Below are positions 16,752 to 23,503 of a stretch of 23,503 nucleotides of DNA, piece by piece. A model generated the notes under the pieces. That model saw nothing but the letters and a program-made list of their open reading frames with translations. It was not told the origin of the DNA and did not search any database. The DNA lies in contig JAPPKP010000276.1 in NCBI GenBank assembly GCA_028819955.1, positions 1 through 23,503 on the forward strand. The letters run 5' to 3'. Each line of letters opens with the position of its first letter. The stretch's first letter is position 1. The stretch comes from Rhodospirillaceae bacterium (lineage in GTDB: Bacteria > Pseudomonadota > Alphaproteobacteria > UBA828). Both the position numbers and the translations under genes were made by a program.

Positions 16752-17558
16752 CTACGTTCCTGCCACTAAAGGGTCCGTCCGGCCGTAGAATCCCAAGCGC
16801 TCGGTATCGCTGAAGGTCACGTTCGGCGTCTCGTAGTACGAAAATACGGCGATGATCCTGGCGCGCTCGCCTTCGACCGGTGTCACCCGGTGCGCCGTGT
16901 TCTTCCCTTTGAAGACGTTGAGCGTGCCGGGTGTCAACGGCAGCGTGCGCACGTGCTCGTCGTCGCCGGCGAGCAGCCGGGCGACGCCGTCGTAGTTCGG
17001 ATCGGTTTCGCTCCTCAGCCCGCTGCGATATTGGAACGCCCCGCCCGCAACCGACGCCTGCAGAAGCACGGTGATCGTGAATTCGGCCCGGTCAAAGTGC
17101 CAGTTGAGCCGCTCTCTTTCCCGGTAAGCCATGACGTTGAGCCGGCCGAGGGGATCGGCCATCGGGTATAGCTGAGGCTTGTCCATCGCAGCCGCGAGAA
17201 AATCGATGAGCGGCTGCCATTCGTAGATGCATGTGACCAAGCTTCCCGGAATTTGGTCACCGCAAATTGTCCGATTGACGGTCTTGAACCGTCCAAGCGC
17301 CGAGTGACCCGTCTCCAGGCCTTCGATCTCGTCGTCGAAATAAATGTTGTGATCGCGAGCGTGGGTGAAGGAAGCCGTGTCGAAGAGCGGCTCGACCTCC
17401 GCAACGCAAGTCCGGAGTGCCTCGGGTCGGATCAGCCCGTCGAGGCTGAACATGCAGGCATCCCGCAGCGCGGCCCGGCAGCGGCCGATCAGTGCCCGCC
17501 CTGACGCATCGCCGAGCGCATCCACGGGCCAGCGATCGAGGTCGAGAACGTGCTTCAT
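16752..17558 (-). CDS. 2-oxoglutarate/Fe(II)-dependent oxygenase, BesD-like, HxD type
   Basis: Probable non-heme iron, 2-oxoglutarate-dependent oxygenase of about 268 residues. Counting from an upstream GTG at 17564, the iron facial triad is H156-x-D158 (NWHFDRAEFT) with the distal H225 (NTAHRV), and an Arg near 236 (GERARI) to bind 2-oxoglutarate. Overall shape and the NWHFDR...FT segment recall the BesD-type amino-acid halogenase family. The motif here is HxD rather than the halogenase HxG, so hydroxylation is expected. I prefer the ATG at 17558 because GGTGA, containing the alternative GTG, lies just upstream. Substrate unknown; a free amino acid or amine is possible. The BesD relationship is recalled from motif resemblance and is less certain than the 2OG-oxygenase call. 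Confidence 0.7.
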   Translation of the reverse strand: MKHVLDLDRWPVDALGDASGRALIGRCRAALRDACMFSLDGLIRPEALRTCVAEVEPLFDTASFTHARDHNIYFDDEIEGLETGHSALGRFKTVNRTICGDQIPGSLVTCIYEWQPLIDFLAAAMDKPQLYPMADPLGRLNVMAYRERERLNWHFDRAEFTITVLLQASVAGGAFQYRSGLRSETDPNYDGVARLLAGDDEHVRTLPLTPGTLNVFKGKNTAHRVTPVEGERARIIAVFSYYETPNVTFSDTERLGFYGRTDPLVAGT

Positions 17559-17595
17559 AGTCACCAGAGCTTGAGCGGCGTCGCCCCGTCCCCTG

Positions 17596-18837
17596 CTACA
17601 GCCAGTCCTCTTCCAACGGGTAGGACGAGAGCTGCTCGTAGCCGTCAGCCGTGATCAGCACCTGTTCCTCCAGCTTGACCGCCTCCCGGCCGCCGGCAGG
17701 AGCGACGAGCGCCTCCACGCACATCACCATCCCCGCCTCCATCACGCCGTCGTCTCCGGGCTCGTAGTCCTGTGGATAGGGGATGGCCGGGTACTCGTCG
17801 CAAAGCCCCACCCCGTGCATCGCCACCGAATAGCGGCCTTCGACAAACTCGTCGTCGAAGGGGCGCGCGAGCTCGGTGAGTTCACGGAAGGTCACACCGG
17901 GCTTCAGCAGCGCCTTGTCGTGCTGGATGTGAGCGTAGGCCTCGGCATAAATGCGCCGCTGCTCGTCGCTCGGGCGCGCGTCGCACACCCAGGTGCGCGA
18001 GATATCGGCGCAGTAGCCGTAAGGGCCGATGAGGTCGGTGTCGAAGGCCACGATGTCGCCGCGCTCGATGACGCGCATCGAGGATTCTCGGAACCACGGG
18101 TTGGTGCGCGGACCGGAGGCCAGCAGGCGGCATTCGATCCACTCGCCGCCCCTCTCGATGTTGCCACGATGAAGCTCCGCCCAGAGCGCGTTTTCGGTGA
18201 TGCCGGGCCTGAGCGCCTCGCGCATCCCCTCAATGGCCTGCTCGCAGACGACCATGGCGTGGCGCATCAGAGCGATCTCGCCTGCCGACTTGATGGTCCG
18301 GGCGTTCTCCATCACCTCGAAGCCGTCGTGGATTTCATAGCCGAGGCGCTGCATCTCCATGATGCCCATCGGTCCGATACGGTCGATTGCGATGCGCCGG
18401 TTGCCGCCGCTCCGCTCACGGATCAGCGAGTCCAGCTCGGCTGCCCAGGCCCGCGCGTTGTCCGCCTGTCGCCCTCCGGCGATGAAGTAGAGCACAAAGG
18501 TCGCGGCGCGTACCTCGTCGATGGTGGGGAGTCCCGCAGTAAGCAGGTCACTGCCGCCGCCAAATTCGAAGAGAGTGACCGGACCCTCGGCCGGCACGTA
18601 GAGATAACGGGCTTCGTTGTGGGTGCACCAGACCTGCATGTTCGGCGAATCGGTCGCGTAGCGGATGTTCACCGGGTCGTAGAGGATGATGCCGGCGAGG
18701 TCGCGCGGCGCCAAGGCCTCGCGCACGCGCCGGAGCCGATAGCGGCGAACCTCGTCGAGATCGCACGGCGGAATCGTGTGCTCCATCGCGCCGTGCTGAC
18801 GGGATGTATTGGTAGTGTTGCCGAAATCGCGAGTCAT
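17596..18837 (-). CDS. dddP: DddP-like M24-family protein (copy A), candidate DMSP lyase
   Basis: M24 metallopeptidase-fold protein, 413 residues, closely resembling DddP, which cleaves dimethylsulfoniopropionate to DMS and acrylate. Shared segments include YDPVNIRYATDSPNMQ, GGEWIE and SGPRTNPWF. The metal ligands are D266, D268, D278, H341, E375 and E390, spaced almost exactly as DddP D295, D297, D307, H371, E406 and E421. Y336 and D347 match DddP Y366 and the catalytic D377 (HGVGLCDE). By motif it is therefore a plausible active DMSP lyase. A related M24 activity, such as a creatinase/prolidase-like hydrolase, remains possible. The start at 18837 has GGAG upstream. It lies between a frameshifted peptidase gene and the 2OG-oxygenase gene. 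Confidence 0.78.
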   Translation of the reverse strand: MTRDFGNTTNTSRQHGAMEHTIPPCDLDEVRRYRLRRVREALAPRDLAGIILYDPVNIRYATDSPNMQVWCTHNEARYLYVPAEGPVTLFEFGGGSDLLTAGLPTIDEVRAATFVLYFIAGGRQADNARAWAAELDSLIRERSGGNRRIAIDRIGPMGIMEMQRLGYEIHDGFEVMENARTIKSAGEIALMRHAMVVCEQAIEGMREALRPGITENALWAELHRGNIERGGEWIECRLLASGPRTNPWFRESSMRVIERGDIVAFDTDLIGPYGYCADISRTWVCDARPSDEQRRIYAEAYAHIQHDKALLKPGVTFRELTELARPFDDEFVEGRYSVAMHGVGLCDEYPAIPYPQDYEPGDDGVMEAGMVMCVEALVAPAGGREAVKLEEQVLITADGYEQLSSYPLEEDWL

Positions 18838-18922
18838 ATTTCAACTCCGACCTGGACGACGCAGCGCAACGGGCTCACGCTGCCGACCAGAGATTGACGC
18901 ATCCCATTGTCCACCGGCGCGC

Positions 18923-19346
18923 TTACAGCCTTGCCGCTTCTATCCATAGACGTGCACTTCCCACCAATTGCAACCATGCCTCGAACTGTGAACGGTACCC
19001 TTGCCAGGGCTCGGACAGAACGGATCGGGCATCCTGGCTCATCGCATAAGCTATTCCCTCCTTGAACCATACGGGACTGCGCCATTGCTCGAAGACGCCG
19101 AGCCGCTCCGCCTGCAGATGGTGAAACATCTCGTGGCGCATGTAGTGACTCTTCCAACCCTGCGGCCCCATGACGATGCCCGACATGCGCACTGTATGCG
19201 CTGCCGCCCGATCGAATCCAAAGGACTCGAAGCAGTCTCGCGTGGAGAAAAATAGCGCGCGATGGTTCCTCGATTGCACCCACCACCGCATTCACGAACG
19301 CGAAGCCCTCCTCATAGAGGTTCGACGCCTCCTCGTAGCGCGCCAT
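18923..19346 (-). pseudogene. Small HExxH metallopeptidase-like gene with frameshift
   Basis: The C-terminal part reads HEMFHH in one frame, with WFKEGIAY 21 residues after the first Glu. This is an HExxH...E zinc site of gluzincin style. The N-terminal part (MARYEEASNLYEEGF) sits in another frame. The two join at a T5 run (A5 on the plus strand, 19248-19252); removing one T restores a continuous protein of about 140 residues through IF-STRDCFESFGFD. This could be a real inactivating frameshift or a homopolymer sequencing error. No signal peptide is visible. The start at 19346 is 21 bases after the methyltransferase stop, and the frame is the same. I do not recognise the exact family. The intact protein may be a small DUF-type peptidase. 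Confidence 0.6.
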
Positions 19347-19367
19347 ATCGCAAGACGTAATCGGGCA

Positions 19368-20075
19368 CTATAGGGTGTCGACCGCGACAGGCGCTTCGAA
19401 CCCCCATTTCGTCCACTGATGACCGGCGAAACCCGGCCCATCGCCCTCTCGAGCGAACAGCTCGATCTTTCGGAGGAGCGGAAACATTTTCTCGATGCGG
19501 AGCCGCACCTCATCAGGCTTCTGCGAATGAGCGCCGCGCTTAGCGGTGACGAGCTGGCGAATATTTCTTGCGCCACGCGGGGAGGGAATTTTACCCCGCT
19601 TAAACACGAGACATAACTCGCATTGGCTCATGGTATAAAAGCCGGGATTCACCCTGATCTTATCCCAAACGAAGGCCACAGTCGCCCACGCAAAACCCCA
19701 AGCCTTTCCCAAATCAATGGCCTGGTCCAAATGCGGGTTGGTCGCCCACATGAACAGGAGACAGTCTTGCGCACAAATGGCGGGAACGTTCAACATTTTA
19801 AGGTCGCTCAGGGTCACCGTTGGATAGTGCCTAATCGCACCGCCCGTATCCTGGCCTCCCTCACCCGCGTGCTGGAGCTGCCCCCTGTAGTCCCACGGAG
19901 GATCGGCGTAGATGATGTCGAATTGGCCAGACGGAAGCGGGGGAAACATGGACAGCAATTTCAGGCGCTCTCGAAATCGTAGCGCACAGCGGACCGTCTC
20001 GTGATGTTCTCTCGACACGCGGTCTTCATACCCATTTCCAGTCCGTGTCGCCAAGGGGATGCTGGACAGCGTCAC
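19368..20075 (-). CDS. MT-A70 family adenine N6-methyltransferase
   Basis: S-adenosylmethionine-dependent N6-adenine methyltransferase of the MT-A70 type. It has the DPPW catalytic motif (58-61 from the GTG start). Around it are FDIIYADPPWDY, FMWATNPHL, FVWDK and QCELCLVFKRGKIP, with the C-terminal RKIELFARE motif. From a GTG at 20075 it is 235 residues; that codon lies one base after the preceding stop. From an ATG at 19949 it is 193 residues, starting MFPPLPSG, closer to usual lengths. The target (DNA or RNA) is unknown. Orphan enzymes of this kind are common in phages and mobile DNA and lack a restriction partner. It stands between two DddP-like genes, in a stretch visibly lower in GC than the rest. 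A restriction endonuclease is not present here. Confidence 0.88.
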   Translation of the reverse strand: MTLSSIPLATRTGNGYEDRVSREHHETVRCALRFRERLKLLSMFPPLPSGQFDIIYADPPWDYRGQLQHAGEGGQDTGGAIRHYPTVTLSDLKMLNVPAICAQDCLLFMWATNPHLDQAIDLGKAWGFAWATVAFVWDKIRVNPGFYTMSQCELCLVFKRGKIPSPRGARNIRQLVTAKRGAHSQKPDEVRLRIEKMFPLLRKIELFAREGDGPGFAGHQWTKWGFEAPVAVDTL

Positions 20076-20076
20076 G

Positions 20077-21285
20077 TCAGATTTCGCGGCCCAACAGCCT
20101 CTCGTCGAAGGGGAACGTGCTCATCAGCTCGAGCCCTGTCTCGGTGACCAGAACCTGTTGCTCCAGCTTTACCCCTTCGCCCCCTTCTTCGTGGCCGATG
20201 AAGCTTTCCACGCAGAGCGTCATATTGGGTTCGGTCACGCCGTCGTAGTCCTGCCCGCGATCGTAGTCGGCTTCGTACACGACATAGGGGTATTCGCCGG
20301 TCATCCCGATGCCGTGAATCATGAGGTAGTAGCGTCTTGCGTAGTATGGCGCGGGAATTTTCCATGCGGATTCCGTAATTTCTCGAAACGTCCGCCCCGG
20401 TTTGATCAGCCCCATATTGTGCTGGATCTGCTCGTGGGCAAGGCGGTAAAGCGTCCGCTGCTCTTGCGTTGGTTTCCCGTCACCGCAGAGAAAGGTGCGC
20501 GAGAAATCGGCGTAGTAGCCGTGCGGTCCGATCACGTCGGTATCGTGGGCCACCAGGTCGCCGGCACGGATTACGCGCGAGCCGGTCTCCTGAAACCAGG
20601 GGTTGGTTCTCTCTCCCGAACTCAGCAACCGCGTCTCTACATAGTCCCCATCGTTCGCAATCACGTGTCGATGGAACTCCGCCCACAGCGCGTTCTCGGT
20701 AATCCCGGGCCTGATGGCCTCCTCCAGCGCTTGCTCTGCCGCCATGACACACGCCATCGAGCGCTTCGAGCAGGCGATCTCCTCCGGCGTCTTGACGGAG
20801 CGTGCCCTCTCCGCCGGCGCCTGAGCATCGAGGATCGTGAATCCTTGATCCGCCAAGTGGCCGACAGCCCGTGCATCGATGCGCTCCAAGCCGATCCGCG
20901 TCTCGCCCGGGCAGTGTTGGTGCATCAGCGCCGCGATCTCTCCGGCCCATGCTCTGGCCGTCTCATCGAGCAGAGGCCCGTGCGCCACGTAGGAGACCGT
21001 CGTCGAAACCCGGATCTCGTCGATCGCGGGGTTGTCGCGTTCCATGTGCTCGCAACCCGCGAACTCGAACAACACAACCGGCCCCTCCAGAGGCACGAAC
21101 ACGTAACGCGCAGGATTGCGCAGCAGGAAGGGCATCATGTTTCGGGCACCCGTCGCGTAGCGCACATTGTGCGGATCGGTCAGCACCAGTGCCGCGAATT
21201 CGAACCGCGCCATCTCGGCGCGGAGGCGCTCCAGCCGGCCGAGCCGAAGGCCCGTCTCGTCCGGCGCCGGCTGCACCTTGCTCAC
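20077..21285 (-). CDS. DddP-like M24-family protein (copy B), catalytic Asp replaced
   Basis: Second M24 metallopeptidase-fold protein, 402 residues, paralogous to copy A (shared DP-NVRYAT, SSGERTNPWF, GLIKPGRTF). The metal ligands are kept at D248, D250, D260, H324, E360 and E375, with spacing like DddP, and Y319 matches DddP Y366. The position of the DddP catalytic Asp (D377) is Gly330 (HGIGMTGE). It should still bind two metals but is unlikely to cleave DMSP by the DddP mechanism. A hydrolase of another substrate, such as a peptide-like or creatine-like compound, is more likely. Translation starts at GTG 21285, four bases after the stop of the ATPase gene, so it is cotranscribed with a Dpp/Opp importer. 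That neighbourhood favours a peptide-like or opine-like substrate. Confidence 0.82.
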   Translation of the reverse strand: MSKVQPAPDETGLRLGRLERLRAEMARFEFAALVLTDPHNVRYATGARNMMPFLLRNPARYVFVPLEGPVVLFEFAGCEHMERDNPAIDEIRVSTTVSYVAHGPLLDETARAWAGEIAALMHQHCPGETRIGLERIDARAVGHLADQGFTILDAQAPAERARSVKTPEEIACSKRSMACVMAAEQALEEAIRPGITENALWAEFHRHVIANDGDYVETRLLSSGERTNPWFQETGSRVIRAGDLVAHDTDVIGPHGYYADFSRTFLCGDGKPTQEQRTLYRLAHEQIQHNMGLIKPGRTFREITESAWKIPAPYYARRYYLMIHGIGMTGEYPYVVYEADYDRGQDYDGVTEPNMTLCVESFIGHEEGGEGVKLEQQVLVTETGLELMSTFPFDERLLGREI

Positions 21286-21289
21286 GGGT

Positions 21290-23401
21290 TCACTGCGTGG
21301 CGTGGACGTCGTCGCGATCGGGAATGGAGATCACGGGCTCGACCTCGCGCAGCTCCTCCAGCGGGATGTGACAGGCGATCACGTGGCGGTCGGCATTGGC
21401 CTGAAGCGGTGGCGCTTCGTCGTCGCAGATGGCTCCCAGCTTGCGCGGGCACCGCGTCGAGAACGGACACCCCTTGGGCGGATTGAGCGGGCTCGGGAGG
21501 GAGCCTTCCAAAACGATGCGCCGCCTCTCCACCTCGGGGTCAGCGATCGGCACCGCGGAGAGCAGCGCCTCGGTGTAGGGATGATAGGGCGGCGAAAAGA
21601 TCTGCTCAGTCGAGCCGCGCTCCATGATCTGGCCGAGATACATCACCACCACGCGGTCCGAGAGGTAGCGCACCGCCGAGAGATCGTGGCTGATGAAGAG
21701 CAGCGTCGTCCGGTGCTCGCGCTGAATGTCCATCAGCAGCTCGGTCACCGCCGCGGCGACCGAGACGTCCAGCGCTGAGATCGGCTCGTCCGCGATCACT
21801 GTCTTTGGGTTGCCGGCGAAGGCGCGGGCGATGCCCACCCGCTGCTTCTGCCCGCCCGAGAGCTGGCGCGGCTTTCGCGAGACGAAGGCGCGCGGCAGCT
21901 TTACCGTGTCGAGCAGCTCGTGCACCAGCTCCTTCCGCTTGACCGAATCCCGCTCGATGCCGAAGCGCTTGATAACCCGGCCGATCTGATAGCCCACTGA
22001 ATGGGACGGGTTGAGCGTGTCGTTTGGGTTCTGGAACACCATCTGCAGCGAGGCGAGCTGTCCCGCTGAGCGCTTGTTGACCGGGATGCCGCCGAGATCG
22101 GTCCCGTCGAGCACGACTTCGCCGTCGGTCGCGGTCTCCAGCCCCATCAGCACCTTGGCGAAGGTGGACTTGCCGCAGCCGGACTCGCCGACGATGGCGA
22201 CCGTCTCCCCTTCGCCCGCTCGGAAGCTGATGCTCTCGTTCGCCTTGACCTCGCGCACCGCACCGCCGGAAACCAATGCTGCCAACGAGCGGTCGCGCAC
22301 CTTGTAATACTTCCGCATGTCGGCGACCTCGAGGACGGTCTCGCCGACTTCGATCGGCTCACGGACTTCGTCGGCGCGCACCGCTTCCGACACATCAATT
22401 TCGTTCCACCGCTCGCAGCGGACACGATGGGCCGGGTCGTCGTCGGTGTGGACCTCCTCCATCGGGATCAAGCCCCTGTCGCACCGCCCGGCCTCGAAGA
22501 AGCCGCAGCGCGGTCCGAAATTGCAGCCCTCGGGCCGCTCGTGCGGGAGGGGAAGCTGGCCCTTGATCGAGACCAGAGGGCGCGCGTTCTTGTCCGCATG
22601 GGGCAGCGGGATGCAGCCGAAGAGGCCCTGGGTATAGGGATGCTTGGGCCAGGAGAAGATCGAATCGATCGTTCCCTCCTCCACCACCTCGCCGGAATAC
22701 ATCACGCAGATGCGGTCGCAGACCTCCAGCATCAGGCCGAGGTTGTGGGAGATGTAAAGCAGCGACGAGCCGGTCTCGCGGCTGAGCTCCGCGATCAGCT
22801 CGACAATGCCGGCCTCAACCGTGACGTCGAGTGCCGTCGTGGGTTCGTCCAGCAGCAGCAGCGCCGGCTTCGACAAGAGCGCCATGGCGATCACCACGCG
22901 CTGCTGCTGGCCGCCGGAGACCTGGTGCGGGTACGAGATCATCAGGCGCTTCGGATCCGGAATATGAACGGCCGCCAGCATGTCATAGGCGCGCTGGAAG
23001 GCCTCGGCCCGGCTCACACCCTCGTGGATGATCGGCACTTCCATGAGCTGCTGGCCGATGGTCAGGCTCGGATTGAGCGAGGCCATCGGCTCCTGGTAGA
23101 TCATGGCGATGTCCTTGCCGCGCACGCGGCGGATCTCCTCCTCGGACATCTCGGCCATGTCGCGGCCCTTGAACCTGATGGTTCCGCCGACGATGTCGCC
23201 GTTGTGCCCCATGTAGCGCATGACACCGTTGGCGACCGTGGACTTGCCGCAGCCGGACTCGCCTACGAGACCGACCGATTCGCCTTTGGCCACCGTGAGG
23301 TCGAAGTCGTAGACGGCGGGAACCTCTCCGGCACGCGTGTAGTAGCTGAGGCAGAGGCCGGTTATCTCGAGGACCGGAGGTTCAGAGGTGTGGTCGTTCA
23401 T
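21290..23401 (-). CDS. Dpp/Opp-type ABC transporter ATPase, two nucleotide-binding domains fused
   Basis: Fused double ATPase of a dipeptide/oligopeptide/nickel-type importer, 703 residues, equal to DppD plus DppF in one chain. The first domain has Walker A GESGCGKST (47-55), signature VSGGQQQR (161-168) and Walker B LLLLDEP (181-187). Its C-terminal extension carries four Cys (C293, C299, C307, C329) in the pattern of the DppD-like iron-sulfur segment. The second domain has Walker A GESGCGKST (405-413), an LSGGQKQR signature, Walker B VIADEP and the CPFSTRCP tail. The ATG at 23401 is preceded by a strong GGAGG that overlaps the stop of the permease gene, so the two are translationally coupled. 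It energises uptake of a small peptide or amine-like solute. Confidence 0.94.
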   Translation of the reverse strand: MNDHTSEPPVLEITGLCLSYYTRAGEVPAVYDFDLTVAKGESVGLVGESGCGKSTVANGVMRYMGHNGDIVGGTIRFKGRDMAEMSEEEIRRVRGKDIAMIYQEPMASLNPSLTIGQQLMEVPIIHEGVSRAEAFQRAYDMLAAVHIPDPKRLMISYPHQVSGGQQQRVVIAMALLSKPALLLLDEPTTALDVTVEAGIVELIAELSRETGSSLLYISHNLGLMLEVCDRICVMYSGEVVEEGTIDSIFSWPKHPYTQGLFGCIPLPHADKNARPLVSIKGQLPLPHERPEGCNFGPRCGFFEAGRCDRGLIPMEEVHTDDDPAHRVRCERWNEIDVSEAVRADEVREPIEVGETVLEVADMRKYYKVRDRSLAALVSGGAVREVKANESISFRAGEGETVAIVGESGCGKSTFAKVLMGLETATDGEVVLDGTDLGGIPVNKRSAGQLASLQMVFQNPNDTLNPSHSVGYQIGRVIKRFGIERDSVKRKELVHELLDTVKLPRAFVSRKPRQLSGGQKQRVGIARAFAGNPKTVIADEPISALDVSVAAAVTELLMDIQREHRTTLLFISHDLSAVRYLSDRVVVMYLGQIMERGSTEQIFSPPYHPYTEALLSAVPIADPEVERRRIVLEGSLPSPLNPPKGCPFSTRCPRKLGAICDDEAPPLQANADRHVIACHIPLEELREVEPVISIPDRDDVHATQ

Positions 23402-23409
23402 GCCGCCTC

Positions 23410-23503
23410 CTAGTCCTTGAGCGACACTTCCCGCAGGCCGTCAGCCAACAGGTTGAAGCCGAGCACCAGCAGGGAGACGGCGCAGGCCGGCAGGATCGCC
23501 ATG
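23410..23503 (-). CDS. Dpp/Opp-type ABC permease, C-terminal end (partial)
   Basis: Only the last 31 codons lie in the window; the gene continues past the right edge. The visible end, LLVLGFNLLADGLREVSLKD, is the classic DppC/OppC C-terminus (LGFNLLGDGLRD...). Its TAG lies within the Shine-Dalgarno region of the fused ATPase gene. It is the inner-membrane permease working with that ATPase. Confidence 0.88.
   Translation of the reverse strand, partial: MAILPACAVSLLVLGFNLLADGLREVSLKD

Overview
The window looks like a gene-dense, high-GC chromosomal segment of an alphaproteobacterium, probably marine. Supporting this are GTG starts, ATGA-overlapping genes, a fused TAXI-type TRAP permease, Tat-exported and periplasmic binding proteins, a quaternary-amine type Rieske oxygenase and two DddP-like M24 proteins. 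This placement is inference from gene content. I see no rRNA, tRNA, CRISPR array, insertion sequence or integrase.

Layout, left to right: (a) plus strand 102-4835, a phosphonopyruvate decarboxylase-like ThDP enzyme, then a TAXI solute-binding protein and its fused TRAP permease. (b) Minus strand 4876-6921, a three-domain Old Yellow Enzyme/TMADH-like flavoprotein, divergent from (c). (c) Plus strand 7083-10772, an FAD oxidoreductase and two overlapping enolase-superfamily genes. (d) Minus strand 10744-14886, a spermidine/putrescine-type ABC importer (binding protein, ATPase, two permeases). (e) Plus strand 15180-16382, a Rieske oxygenase alpha subunit. (f) Minus strand 16399 to the right edge, a tight run. 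In transcription order it holds the end of a Dpp/Opp permease, a fused double ATPase, DddP-like protein B, an MT-A70 adenine methyltransferase, a frameshifted small metallopeptidase, DddP-like protein A, a 2-oxoglutarate/Fe(II) oxygenase and a DUF393 protein.

Read together, the genes fit uptake and breakdown of small methylated or zwitterionic metabolites. Three importers (TRAP, Pot-type ABC, Dpp-type ABC) sit with a Rieske enzyme of the quaternary-amine class, a TMADH/methylproline-demethylase-like flavoprotein, enolase-superfamily enzymes and a DddP-like protein that keeps every residue I know to be needed for DMSP cleavage. The substrates are inferred; no single gene proves them.

The least ordinary parts are: the DddP-like pair, in which one copy has lost the catalytic Asp; the methyltransferase and broken peptidase wedged between them; the enolase pair, whose first member has lost standard catalytic residues; and a BesD-like oxygenase that has the hydroxylase-type HxD motif rather than the halogenase-type HxG. 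No intergenic stretch exceeds 300 bases. The largest is the 293-base divergent gap at 14887-15179.
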